Below, piece by piece: positions 14,722 to 22,985 of a DNA stretch of 23,013 nt. The stretch covers positions 1 through 23,013 of the forward strand of contig DGIN01000043.1 of the NCBI GenBank assembly GCA_002387325.1, written 5' to 3'. Source of the stretch: Bacteroidales bacterium UBA4621 (GTDB lineage Bacteria > Bacteroidota > Bacteroidia > Bacteroidales > Paludibacteraceae). Within the stretch, counting starts at the first letter, position 1; every line of letters starts with the position of its first letter. The notes beneath the pieces are model-generated. The model saw nothing but the letters and a program-made list of their open reading frames with translations. It was not told the origin of the DNA and did not search any database. The position numbers were made by a program, and so were the translations under genes.

Positions 14722-15453
14722 ATGGAGCATACAACATCTACCGGTGAGCAGGCACCGCGCAAACAAGCCGTGCGTGTTCAGACTTCTATTCTCAATCGTG
14801 CGGAGAAGAAAGCACTTGTCTGGCTGGCAAAACGTCAGCCATGTTGGGTAACGAGTGATATGCTGACCATTGTCGGTGTGATTGGCGCCGTCCTGACCGG
14901 TCTCGGCTTTGCACTTACTATGCTCAGTCCTGCCTATCTCTGGTTGGCATCTGCGGGTTTGGTTATCAATTGGTATGGCGACTCGCTGGATGGTACGCTT
15001 GCCCGTGTCCGCGATACGCAACGTCCGTTGTATGGCTACTACCTTGACCACAATACCGATATGCTTTGTCAGTTGGCGGTATTCTTCGGGGTGGGATTGT
15101 CCCCATGGATGCACTTGTCTGTGGCTATGCTGGTAATGGTGGCATACTTGATGCTGGAGGTGTATGTAGCGATTAACGCTCACTTGAAAAGCGAATTCAA
15201 ACTGACCTATGCCAAGATGGGACCTACCGAACTGCGCCTTGCCATTATCCTGGTCAATGCCGTTATTTTCTTCTGCCCTGCGTTGCAGTCCATTGCTACT
15301 CCGCTGACGCTCTTTGGAAAAGAGATCGTTTTGTATGTGCTTGACTATGTGGGCATTGTGTTGTTCGTAGTGATGTTCTTGATGTATCTGGTCAGTTTTA
15401 TCAAGGACGCCCGCTACTTTGCCAAGTTAGACCCGCTCAAGAAACACAACTAA
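14722..15453 (+). CDS. CDP-alcohol phosphatidyltransferase family membrane enzyme
   Basis: The 243-residue protein has about six membrane segments and the family signature on an early helix pair: D87, D90-G91, A94-R95, G105, D109, D113. Such enzymes join a CDP-activated lipid (or other CDP-alcohol) to an alcohol such as inositol phosphate, glycerol phosphate or serine at the inner membrane, using divalent metal. The signature here has nine residues between AR and G instead of the canonical eight. Candidates are phosphatidylinositol-phosphate synthase-type or glycerophosphate transfer; no myo-inositol-phosphate synthase gene is in the window to decide. It heads an operon with GtrA (6-base gap). 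Confidence 0.88.
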   Translation: MEHTTSTGEQAPRKQAVRVQTSILNRAEKKALVWLAKRQPCWVTSDMLTIVGVIGAVLTGLGFALTMLSPAYLWLASAGLVINWYGDSLDGTLARVRDTQRPLYGYYLDHNTDMLCQLAVFFGVGLSPWMHLSVAMLVMVAYLMLEVYVAINAHLKSEFKLTYAKMGPTELRLAIILVNAVIFFCPALQSIATPLTLFGKEIVLYVLDYVGIVLFVVMFLMYLVSFIKDARYFAKLDPLKKHN

Positions 15454-15459
15454 ACGGTT

Positions 15460-15906
15460 ATGAGTGGCAAAGCAATCCTGCTCAACTATATTAAGTTTGC
15501 CGTATCCACATTATGTGGTACGACGGTGGACATGTTGTTGTTGTGGGTATGTTCGCACTACTTATTCACTGATTATTTCGGGCAGTACATCTTGTCGCCG
15601 TCTATTTCGTTTGAGGGGGCGGTGCTGACAAATTATGTGGTGGCGTGTCATTTCGTATGGCACAACCGTGTTTCGGGTGAGTCTCTGAAATATAAAGTCT
15701 TACGCTTCTTTGGATACAATGTATCCTGTCTGAGCGGCTTTGCCGTCAAAATGGGCTTCTTGTTGTTGTTGCAACGCCTGTTTGCGTGGGATGTATTGAT
15801 ATGCAATATCGTGGCATTGGTATTCTCCGGTTTATTTAACTTTGTTATTCAGGAATTTGTGGTGTTCCGCACCAAGACGCACCGTCCGTCCAAAAAGACG
15901 AAATGA
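15460..15906 (+). CDS. GtrA family membrane protein
   Basis: The 148-residue protein has four predicted membrane helices and the GtrA-family pattern: an N-terminal LNYIKFAVSTLCGTTVDMLL, a central NYVVACHFVWHNR and a C-terminal FNFVIQEFVVFRT. The family includes proteins thought to flip polyprenyl-linked sugars across the inner membrane and partners of glycosyltransferases. Here it sits between a phosphatidyltransferase and an outer-membrane protein, so a role in building a lipid or glycan for the envelope is inferred. Its stop overlaps the next ATG by 4 bases. Confidence 0.9.
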   Translation: MSGKAILLNYIKFAVSTLCGTTVDMLLLWVCSHYLFTDYFGQYILSPSISFEGAVLTNYVVACHFVWHNRVSGESLKYKVLRFFGYNVSCLSGFAVKMGFLLLLQRLFAWDVLICNIVALVFSGLFNFVIQEFVVFRTKTHRPSKKTK

Positions 15907-18566
15907 GGATTTCCCGTTATATACTTGCGTGCCTCTTGTCGGTATGTTGTACAACGATATGGGCGGATGTCGTATCGGGGCGTGTATCCGACTCCGAGAC
16001 GGGGGAGACATTACCTTTTGTGCAGATCTACTACGAGGGGACTACTACAGGTACTACGTCCGACTTGGATGGCAATTTCACTATAGAACTTTTACCGCAG
16101 TATAAGGCACTCACGTTCCAAATGATGGGCTATAAGTCCGTTTCTATCCCCACACGCAAGTTGAAAGAACAGATGGATGTAGTCTTGCACCCGGATGCCT
16201 ACCTGCTGGAGGACGTGGTAGTCAAGCCCTCCAAAGAGAAACACAAATACCGCCGCAAAGAGAATCCCGCCGTGGAACTCATTCGCAAGGTAATTGCCCA
16301 TAAGGACAGTGCCAACGTGCGCGGTGGGGAGCCGTATAAGGTGCAATCATACGAGAAACTCACCCTTGCGCTGGATAATTTCAATTTCGATTTCAACAAA
16401 AGCAAGTTTTGGAAGCAGTTCCTTTTTATGCAGAACTACATAGACACCTCTATGTTTGATTCTGTCCCCGTGCTGACGATTGATTTGCGCGAAGAGTTGT
16501 CCGACCTGTATAAGAAAGGAAAAGGCTCATCGCTAGGCAAGACCTATGTCAAGGCACAACGTGTACAGGGGTTGGAAGAAGTGATACGGATGGAGAGTCT
16601 GACTGCCGACTTGGAAACGATGTTCAAAGAGGTGGATATCTATCAGAATAACATCGCCGTTATGCAAAATCGCTTCGTCAGCCCGCTTTCTTCCTCGTTG
16701 GCGGTATCTTATTACCAATACTACATCCAGGATACGCTGATGATGGACGGAGTGGAGTGTATCGACTTGGCATTTGTTCCGGTGAATAGCGAGAGTTACA
16801 GTTTTACAGGACACCTCTATATAGTCAACGACAGTACATACAAGTTAAAGAGTTATACTATGGCGGTGCCGAAGCGTATCAACCTCAACTTTGTCAGCGA
16901 TTTCTCTATCCATCAGTCTTACGCGCAACTGACGGATGGCACATGGATACCCGAGAAACAGGATTTGTTTGCCAAGTTTTACGTCCTTTCCAAGAAACGC
17001 CAACTCTATGCCCATCAGGCGCGTATTTATAACGATTATGTCATCGGGCAAGAGGCGGATAAGTCGATATTCGGCAGAATGTCGGGCAATGTAATGACCT
17101 CAGACAGTGTGCATAAATACAAGCGGGACGATTGGAAAGAAATGCGTCCCGAGCCACTGACCGCCAAAGAATCGGTGCTGGACAGTCTGGTAACGGAGTT
17201 ACGCCACGTGCCGGTCTTTACCGGCTTGGTGCGCACGGTCGAGACCTGTTTTTCCGGATATATATCCACCACATCAGACCCCGCCCAAAGCAAGATTGAC
17301 ATAGGCCCCGTTTTCAACACCATCCATTACAACCCGCTGGAGGGGGTGAGATTGCGCGTCGGGTGCCTCTCCACGGCGAACCTCCACCCCCAATTTTTCT
17401 TTTATACGTATGCCGCTTTCGGGTGCAAAGATCTACGCCCCAAGTACAATGCCACGTTCATCTATTCTTTTAATAAAAAGAAATACCATCCCTATGAACC
17501 GATGCGTCATGCGTTGTATCTGTCGGGGCAGTATGATGTGGAGGTTCCCGGACAAATCTATACTATGCTCGACCGCGACCACCTTTTTATGTCCTCCTTC
17601 CTGATGCCCAATACCCCCTTACGGCAGTTCCAATATGTCCACACCGCCAAACTCCGCTACCAGAAAGAGTGGGCGAACAAATTCAGCATACAGGCGTGGG
17701 TGCAGTATCAGAACAACGAGGCGGCAGGGTCTTTGTCCTACCGGCGTATCACCGACATACAACCGGACGGCTCTTATACCGCCGTACCCGTGAAGACATT
17801 CAACGATTATCAGGTCGGAGTGGAGTTGCGCTATGCGCCGGGCGATTTCGCCAGTTGCAACCGTATAGGCAAAGAGGCATTCTTCAATATGGAGCGCGAT
17901 GCGCCTGTTATTGCGTTGAACCACCAATTCGGCTACACAGACGACCGCTTTTTCTACAACTATACCGCCTTTACGGCAGAAAAACGCTTCTGGCTGTCCT
18001 CTTTCGGGCATATTGATCTGCGCTTGCAGGGTGGAATACAATGGAACAAAGTGCCTTTCACCAAGTTGTACGTGCCGAGTAGCAACCAGTCTTTTTTGCT
18101 GGCGCTCAACTCGTTCAACCTAATGCAACCGATGGAATTCCTGTTTGACAAGTATGTGTCATTATATGCCACCTACTACCTGAAAGGCTGGATACTCAAC
18201 CGCATTCCCGGTATTAACCGCCTGCAACTTCGCGAAGTGATTTCGTTCAGCGGCATCTACGGCGGCGTGAGCAAACGCAATAATCCGCTGTTGCTCAGCG
18301 AGTATGCCGTACAGAATGCGGCAAGTACGGACATATCCGCCGAAACCTCCGCCCCCTCTTTCCCCGCCACCAAATACGAGAACCTCTATGTCTTTCCCGA
18401 GACAAGCCGCGTCCTGGGGAACTGGCCTTATATAGAGATGACGGTCGGGTTGGAAAACATTTTCAAACTCATTCGTATAGACTATGTGCGCCGTCTCACC
18501 TATACAGAGGGGCTGACCGGTTGGCAGAAGAATAGCATCCGCCTTACATTCCGCTTCACGTTATAG
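15903..18566 (+). CDS. DUF5686 family outer-membrane protein with carboxypeptidase-like regulatory domain
   Basis: The 887-residue protein has a signal peptide (about 1-21), an N-terminal CarboxypepD_reg-like domain (about 24-98, with GRVSDSETGETLPFVQIYYEG and DGNFTI split here as GRVSDSETG and DGNFTIELLP), then a long region typical of DUF5686, and a beta-rich C-terminal half ending in RLTFRFTL with terminal aromatic alternation, as in outer-membrane barrels. The precise function of the family is not established. It overlaps GtrA by 4 bases, and no terminator is visible after it. Absence of a TonB box and plug rules out a SusC-type transporter. Confidence 0.85.
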   Translation: MRISRYILACLLSVCCTTIWADVVSGRVSDSETGETLPFVQIYYEGTTTGTTSDLDGNFTIELLPQYKALTFQMMGYKSVSIPTRKLKEQMDVVLHPDAYLLEDVVVKPSKEKHKYRRKENPAVELIRKVIAHKDSANVRGGEPYKVQSYEKLTLALDNFNFDFNKSKFWKQFLFMQNYIDTSMFDSVPVLTIDLREELSDLYKKGKGSSLGKTYVKAQRVQGLEEVIRMESLTADLETMFKEVDIYQNNIAVMQNRFVSPLSSSLAVSYYQYYIQDTLMMDGVECIDLAFVPVNSESYSFTGHLYIVNDSTYKLKSYTMAVPKRINLNFVSDFSIHQSYAQLTDGTWIPEKQDLFAKFYVLSKKRQLYAHQARIYNDYVIGQEADKSIFGRMSGNVMTSDSVHKYKRDDWKEMRPEPLTAKESVLDSLVTELRHVPVFTGLVRTVETCFSGYISTTSDPAQSKIDIGPVFNTIHYNPLEGVRLRVGCLSTANLHPQFFFYTYAAFGCKDLRPKYNATFIYSFNKKKYHPYEPMRHALYLSGQYDVEVPGQIYTMLDRDHLFMSSFLMPNTPLRQFQYVHTAKLRYQKEWANKFSIQAWVQYQNNEAAGSLSYRRITDIQPDGSYTAVPVKTFNDYQVGVELRYAPGDFASCNRIGKEAFFNMERDAPVIALNHQFGYTDDRFFYNYTAFTAEKRFWLSSFGHIDLRLQGGIQWNKVPFTKLYVPSSNQSFLLALNSFNLMQPMEFLFDKYVSLYATYYLKGWILNRIPGINRLQLREVISFSGIYGGVSKRNNPLLLSEYAVQNAASTDISAETSAPSFPATKYENLYVFPETSRVLGNWPYIEMTVGLENIFKLIRIDYVRRLTYTEGLTGWQKNSIRLTFRFTL

Positions 18567-18567
18567 A

Positions 18568-18599
18568 TTTGCGTGGATGATTTTTTTTTAGTAATTTTG
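18568..18599 (+). promoter_or_regulatory. Promoter of rfbC
   Basis: TTTG (18568-18571), 20 bases, TAATTTTG (18592-18599), 36 bases before the ATG. The -33 box directly follows the DUF5686 stop codon. Confidence 0.75.
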
Positions 18600-18635
18600 C
18601 AGGCACTTTCCTAAAACAAACAAAACAAGACAGCA

Positions 18636-19184
18636 ATGAATGTGATAAAAACTCCCATTGAAGGCTTGGTGGTAATTGAACCACAAGTATTCCGCGACGC
18701 ACGCGGCTATTTTGTAGAGACCTACAACGAGCAACGCTACCGCGAAGCGGGGATTGATGCGGCGTTTGTGCAGGACAACCAGTCCTGTTCGTCATATGGT
18801 GTGGTGCGCGGTCTGCATTTCCAGCGCCCGCCATATACCCAAGCCAAACTGGTGAGTTGTACGGTGGGCAAAGTATTGGATGTGGCGGTCGACCTGCGCA
18901 AAGACAGCCCCACTTACGGGCAGTGGTACTCCGTGGAGTTGTCGGCGGACAACCACCGTCAGTTCTTCATTCCACGCGGGTTCGCACACGGCTTCTCCGT
19001 GCTGAGTGAGACGGCTGTTTTTACATATAAGTGCGACAATCTCTACCACCCCGAAGCCGACGGCGGGTTGCTGCTTTCCGACCCTGACCTGAATATCGAC
19101 TGGCAAGTACCTGCAGAAGCACGCATCCTGAGCGACAAAGACAAGAAACACCCCCTGTTCAAGGACTTGGACAACCCCTTTTAA
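18636..19184 (+). CDS. rfbC: dTDP-4-dehydrorhamnose 3,5-epimerase
   Basis: The 182-residue cupin-fold protein fits the family in length and motifs. It converts dTDP-4-keto-6-deoxyglucose to the L-lyxo form in dTDP-L-rhamnose synthesis. The catalytic base His61 lies in VVRGLHFQ, Lys71 in QAKLVSCTVGKVLDVAVDLR, and Tyr131 in AVFTYKC. IPRGFAHGF (112-120) is also conserved. The next pathway gene, rfbD, follows after 164 bases. The first two pathway genes (rfbA, rfbB) are not in the window. Confidence 0.95.
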   Translation: MNVIKTPIEGLVVIEPQVFRDARGYFVETYNEQRYREAGIDAAFVQDNQSCSSYGVVRGLHFQRPPYTQAKLVSCTVGKVLDVAVDLRKDSPTYGQWYSVELSADNHRQFFIPRGFAHGFSVLSETAVFTYKCDNLYHPEADGGLLLSDPDLNIDWQVPAEARILSDKDKKHPLFKDLDNPF

Positions 19185-19348
19185 TCAATACGTAATGCAT
19201 AATGTGTAATTAAAAGCGGAGTATAGCAAAATTGAACATTTCTTGTATATAGAAAAGTAAGGTGTATATAAGGAGGATGCGCATAGGATAGAAAGACTTT
19301 TCCGCTCCGAAAAATAGAACATACCACACATATTAATTATTAATTAAA
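19185..19348. other. Intergenic gap between rfbC and rfbD
   Basis: This AT-rich gap holds TAATGCATAAT (19193-19203), an AAGGAGG-like tract (19270-19276) followed by a meaningless 4-codon frame, and no consensus promoter or clear terminator. rfbD may be read from the rfbC promoter. Confidence 0.5.
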
Positions 19349-20209
19349 ATGAATATCCTTATCACCGGTGCTAACGGTCAGTTGGGCAACGAGATGCGAA
19401 ACCTCTCTGCGCAGCACCCCGATCACACATATTTCTTCACAGACGTAGCCGAGTTGGACATCACCAACCGCGAAACCGTACATACGTTTGTGCGGCAGAA
19501 CGCTATTGACCTCATTGTGAACTGCGCCGCCTATACCAATGTGGACAAGGCGGAGGAGGACGAGCCGACGGCACGCCTCATCAATGCCGATGCGGTGGCA
19601 AACTTAGCAAGTGCCGATGCCAAAGTGATACACGTCAGTACCGACTACGTATTCTCCGGCGAGGGCTGGATACCCTGCCGTGAAGATGACCCCGTGGCAC
19701 CGCGTACCGCCTACGGACGCACCAAATATGAGGGAGAGCAACAACTGCTGTCGCTCTGTCCCGAAGCAATCATCTTCCGTACCGCATGGCTCTATTCGCC
19801 ATATGGCAACAATTTTGTCAAGACGATGATTCACCTCGGCTTGGAGCGTGAAGACTTAGGCGTAGTGTTCGACCAAGTGGGCACCCCCACCTGCGCTGCC
19901 GACCTCGCCGCCGCTATCTTTGCCGCTATCGAAGCACCCGAATGGCACGCCGGCATCTATCATTTCACCGACGAGGGCGTCTGCTCGTGGTTCGACTTTA
20001 CGGTGCAGATACATCGTCTCTACAACCAACTGACCGACGGGCAGAAAATCGCCTGCCGTGTGCGCCCGATCCTGTCCTCGGAATACCAATACAAAACCCC
20101 ACGCCCACACTATAGTGTGCTGGATAAGGCAAAAGTAAAACAAACCTTCGGCATTGAGATTCCCTATTGGACAGACTCGCTACGGGATTGTATCGCTAAA
20201 CTGCTATAA
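19349..20209 (+). CDS. rfbD: dTDP-4-dehydrorhamnose reductase
   Basis: The 286-residue Rossmann protein performs the last step of dTDP-L-rhamnose synthesis with NAD(P)H. The nucleotide-binding motif is GANGQLG (7-13), NCAAYTNVDKAE (58-69) and STDYVFSG (97-104) are family hallmarks, and the catalytic pair is Tyr122 and Lys126 in YGRTK. Length is standard. The product feeds rhamnose into surface polysaccharide. The stop lies 4 bases before the DUF2461 start, so the two are co-transcribed. Confidence 0.95.
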   Translation: MNILITGANGQLGNEMRNLSAQHPDHTYFFTDVAELDITNRETVHTFVRQNAIDLIVNCAAYTNVDKAEEDEPTARLINADAVANLASADAKVIHVSTDYVFSGEGWIPCREDDPVAPRTAYGRTKYEGEQQLLSLCPEAIIFRTAWLYSPYGNNFVKTMIHLGLEREDLGVVFDQVGTPTCAADLAAAIFAAIEAPEWHAGIYHFTDEGVCSWFDFTVQIHRLYNQLTDGQKIACRVRPILSSEYQYKTPRPHYSVLDKAKVKQTFGIEIPYWTDSLRDCIAKLL

Positions 20210-20213
20210 TAAG

Positions 20214-20918
20214 ATGGCTGATTTCGATTTACGCATACCATTGGACTTTCTGTCCGAGTTGTCGCTGCACAACGACCGCGAGTGGTTCAATGCACATAAA
20301 GATTGGTACACCGAGAGTTACAACCAGTTTGTACGCTTTACGGAGGCATACCTCGCAGGACTAACCGAGATAGACCAAACTCTTGCGGGGCTGCAACCCA
20401 AAGATTGTATCTGGCGTATCTATCGCGATGTGCGTTTCTCGGCGGACAAACGCCCCTACAAAGAGTGGTTCGGCGTCTTCCCCGCTGCGCACGGAGGCAA
20501 GAAATCCATGCACGGCGGGTATTACGTGCATATCCAGCCCGGGCATTGTATGTTCGCTGCGGGGATATGGTGTCCGTCGCCCGAGTTGCTCAAGACCCTG
20601 CGCAAGGAGATAGAAGCCAACTACGACGAGATAGAGGATATTATGGCAGCACCGGAATACAAGCGGTATTTCACCGATTTTGATACCGATGATATGCTCA
20701 AGAAAGTACCGCAGGGCTTTGACCCCGCTTTTGTACATGCCGATTGGCTCAAACGCAAGTCATTTACTATCAGTACACCGCTCACTGATAAACAAGTTTG
20801 CGCCCACGGTTTTATAAACCACATATTGGACATCGCTTCTGCTGCCAAACCGCTCAACGACTTCCTCAACTACACCTTTGAGCAGTACGGCGAGTTCCCA
20901 TCCCGCTGCAGCAGGTAA
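20214..20918 (+). CDS. DUF2461 family protein
   Basis: The 234-residue protein has the DUF2461 opening LDFLSELSLHNDREWFNAHKDWY, seen as FLSELS, HNDREWFNAHK and a conserved RIYRDVRFSADKRPYKEWFG (around residues 64-83), then a GGYYVHIQPG block. Function in the family is unknown. I chose the ATG at 20214 rather than the one at 20154, because the longer form would overlap rfbD by 56 bases and the family starts just before this conserved segment. No signal peptide or membrane helix is visible. Confidence 0.88.
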   Translation: MADFDLRIPLDFLSELSLHNDREWFNAHKDWYTESYNQFVRFTEAYLAGLTEIDQTLAGLQPKDCIWRIYRDVRFSADKRPYKEWFGVFPAAHGGKKSMHGGYYVHIQPGHCMFAAGIWCPSPELLKTLRKEIEANYDEIEDIMAAPEYKRYFTDFDTDDMLKKVPQGFDPAFVHADWLKRKSFTISTPLTDKQVCAHGFINHILDIASAAKPLNDFLNYTFEQYGEFPSRCSR

Positions 20919-21013
20919 GGGATAATTGTGAATCAGGAATAAAGAATTGGAAATTACGAATGAGAATCGGATAACATCCCGATAATATATATATTAATTG
21001 TTAACTGAAAAAC

Positions 21014-21085
21014 GGCCTTGTAGTTCAATGGATAGAATACGGGTTTCCTAAACCTTAGATCCGAGTTCGATTCTCGGCAGGGCTA
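21014..21085 (+). tRNA. tRNA-Arg (CCT)
   Basis: Acceptor GGCCTTG pairs with CAGGGCT (G-U at 1-72 and a T-G pair), D arm GTTC/GAAT, anticodon loop TTCCTAA with anticodon CCT (reads AGG), T arm CCGAG-TTCGATT-CTCGG. Discriminator A; CCA not encoded. The anticodon stem has a mismatch at 27-43. No consensus promoter is visible upstream; readthrough from the preceding gene is possible. Confidence 0.92.
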
Positions 21086-21143
21086 CTTTTTCACGACAAT
21101 AGCATCGGTTCTTCCTTGGAACTGAATTGCGCCTTTTTTGCAG

Positions 21144-21151
21144 TACTTTTG
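21144..21151 (+). promoter_or_regulatory. Candidate -7 box for cysS
   Basis: TACTTTTG matches TANNTTTG 36 bases before the cysS start, but no TTTG lies at the usual 20-base distance, so this is a weaker call. Confidence 0.45.
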
Positions 21152-21187
21152 CTATATTATTGTTGATTATTCCTTGTTTACTGAGAT

Positions 21188-22651
21188 ATGCTACAGATTT
21201 ACAACACACTGAGTCGTCAGAAAGAGTATTTCCACCCGTTGCATGAAGGGCGTGTGGGAATGTATGTATGTGGTCCGACCGTTTACGGTGATGCCCATTT
21301 GGGGCATGCCCGCCCAGCAATCACGTTTGATTTGCTGTTCCGCTACCTTCAGTACCTCGGTTATAAAGTGCGTTATGTACGCAATATAACCGATGTGGGA
21401 CACTTGGAACACGATGCGGACGAGGGCGAAGACAAAATAGCCAAGAAAGCCCGTTTGGAGCAACTGGAGCCGATGGAGGTGGCACAGTACTACACCAATC
21501 GATACCACCATGATATGGAATTGCTCAACGTCCTGCCGCCATCCATCGAACCACACGCAAGCGGGCATATCATTGAGCAGATAGCGTTCATACAGCGCAT
21601 TCTCGACCACGGTTATGCGTATGTGGTCAACGGTAGCGTATATATGGATGTGGAAAAGTATGCGCAGGACTTTCCTTACGGAAAATTGTCGGGACGTAAT
21701 CTGGAAGACATCAAGACCGAAACGCGCGAATTGGACGGACAGCAAGAGAAAAAGCACAGTTATGACTTTGCCCTTTGGAAAAAAGCCGCACCTGAGCATA
21801 TTATGCATTGGCCGAGTCCATGGAGCGAAGGCTTCCCCGGTTGGCATATGGAGTGTTCCGCTATGGGGACGAAATACCTCGGGGAAGAGTTTGATATTCA
21901 TGGCGGGGGAATGGACTTGATGTTCCCCCATCACGAAGCGGAGATTGCACAGTCATGCGCTGCCCTCGGACACGAGAGTGTACGCTATTGGATGCACAAT
22001 AATATGATTACCATTGCAGGAAAGAAGATGGGGAAAAGTTACAATAATTTTATTACTCTTGAACAGTTTTTCCACGGAGACCACCCGTTGCTCACTCAGC
22101 CTTTCTCGCCGATGACAATCCGCTTCTTTATACTGATGGCGCATTATCGCTCTACAGTTGATTTCTCGAGCGAGGCATTGGAGGCCGCCGAGAAAGGCTT
22201 TGCCCGCCTGCAGGAGGCATATTCCCGTCTGATGAAATTGACACCCGCAGCGGAAAGCACGGTAGATACCGCCGGTTTGCGTGAGCGTTGTATGGAAGCG
22301 ATGGACGATGATTTGAACTCGCCTGTCGTTATCTCGCACCTGTTCGATTCGGCACGCGCTATCAATACCGTCTATGACGGCAAAGGAACTATCAGTGCGG
22401 CAGACCTCGAAGAATTGCAAGGCGTATGGCATACGTTTGCAGTGAATATACTCGGTTTGCGTTTTGAGGACACTGGTACAGACTGCCGCACAATGACCGC
22501 TTATCATGGAGCGATAGATTTGTTGCTTGGCATCCGATTGGACGCTAAACGGCAGAAAGACTGGGCTACAAGTGACAAGATACGCAATTCGCTTACCAAC
22601 CTTGGTTTTAACATCAAAGACACCAAAGACGGTTTTGAGTGGAGTCTGTAA
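21188..22651 (+). CDS. cysS: Cysteinyl-tRNA synthetase
   Basis: The 487-residue class I synthetase charges tRNA-Cys with cysteine in the cytoplasm. The zinc-binding Cys28 is in MYVCGPTVY, the HIGH motif reads HLGH (37-40), the WHMECSAM block and the IHGGGMDLMFPHHEAEIAQS region are present (second and third zinc ligands), and the KMSKS motif reads KMGKS (280-284). The anticodon-binding C-terminal helical domain is complete and ends with GFNIKDTKDGFEWSL. Length is normal. Confidence 0.97.
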   Translation: MLQIYNTLSRQKEYFHPLHEGRVGMYVCGPTVYGDAHLGHARPAITFDLLFRYLQYLGYKVRYVRNITDVGHLEHDADEGEDKIAKKARLEQLEPMEVAQYYTNRYHHDMELLNVLPPSIEPHASGHIIEQIAFIQRILDHGYAYVVNGSVYMDVEKYAQDFPYGKLSGRNLEDIKTETRELDGQQEKKHSYDFALWKKAAPEHIMHWPSPWSEGFPGWHMECSAMGTKYLGEEFDIHGGGMDLMFPHHEAEIAQSCAALGHESVRYWMHNNMITIAGKKMGKSYNNFITLEQFFHGDHPLLTQPFSPMTIRFFILMAHYRSTVDFSSEALEAAEKGFARLQEAYSRLMKLTPAAESTVDTAGLRERCMEAMDDDLNSPVVISHLFDSARAINTVYDGKGTISAADLEELQGVWHTFAVNILGLRFEDTGTDCRTMTAYHGAIDLLLGIRLDAKRQKDWATSDKIRNSLTNLGFNIKDTKDGFEWSL

Positions 22652-22764
22652 ACTATCCATTTATATAACTTCTCTTCGGTTCATTTCAAGACCGGTTCTC
22701 ATTAATTTTTCCCATAAAAAGCAGTAAATATCTCCCGATTTATACGGAGTAAAAAGAAAAGAAG

Positions 22765-22795
22765 ACTGTCTGACAAGTGCAGGCAGCCTTTTTTT
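22765..22795 (+). terminator. Probable terminator downstream of cysS
   Basis: CTGTCTG (22766-22772) pairs with CAGGCAG (22780-22786; one T-G wobble) around a short loop, followed by a run of seven T. It lies about 115 bases past the cysS stop; 22652-22764 shows nothing else. Confidence 0.7.
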
Positions 22796-22934
22796 CAATG
22801 TCGTTTTTTCGCAAAATTATATAGTATGGTCGGGGACACGGACGCCTCGTCCGCGGTCAAGTCGGCTGACTTGTTTGTTTTTTCGATGTTTCTTAAACTT
22901 ATAGACACCCTCTTCCATATAACTTGTCAGACAG
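22766..22934. mobile_element. Possible MITE-like element with 13-bp terminal inverted repeats
   Basis: CTGTCTGACAAGT (22766-22778) and its perfect reverse complement (22922-22934) enclose 143 bases with no coding capacity. Inside are two hairpins in a row: CGGACG-CCT-CGTCCG (22839-22853) and CAAGTC-GGCT-GACTTG (22858-22873), the second followed by a T-rich tract. No clear target-site duplication is seen. The left arm doubles as part of the cysS terminator, so chance or a paired-terminator arrangement is an alternative. Confidence 0.35.
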
Positions 22935-22950
22935 CCCCTCTTTGTTCTTT

Positions 22951-22985
22951 GTCCATTGTTCATTGTCCATTGTCCATTGTCCTAT
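22951..22985. repeat. Short 7-bp tandem repeat
   Basis: GTCCATT-type units repeat at 22951, 22958 (GTTCATT), 22965 and 22972, with a decayed fifth unit. This is a simple degenerate tract of the kind often found in Bacteroidales gaps. No gene is visible from 22935 to the window end. Confidence 0.8.

Noticed and set aside
20154..20213. Longer start for the DUF2461 gene
   Set aside because: It would overlap rfbD by 56 bases and adds residues unrelated to the family; the ATG at 20214 fits better.
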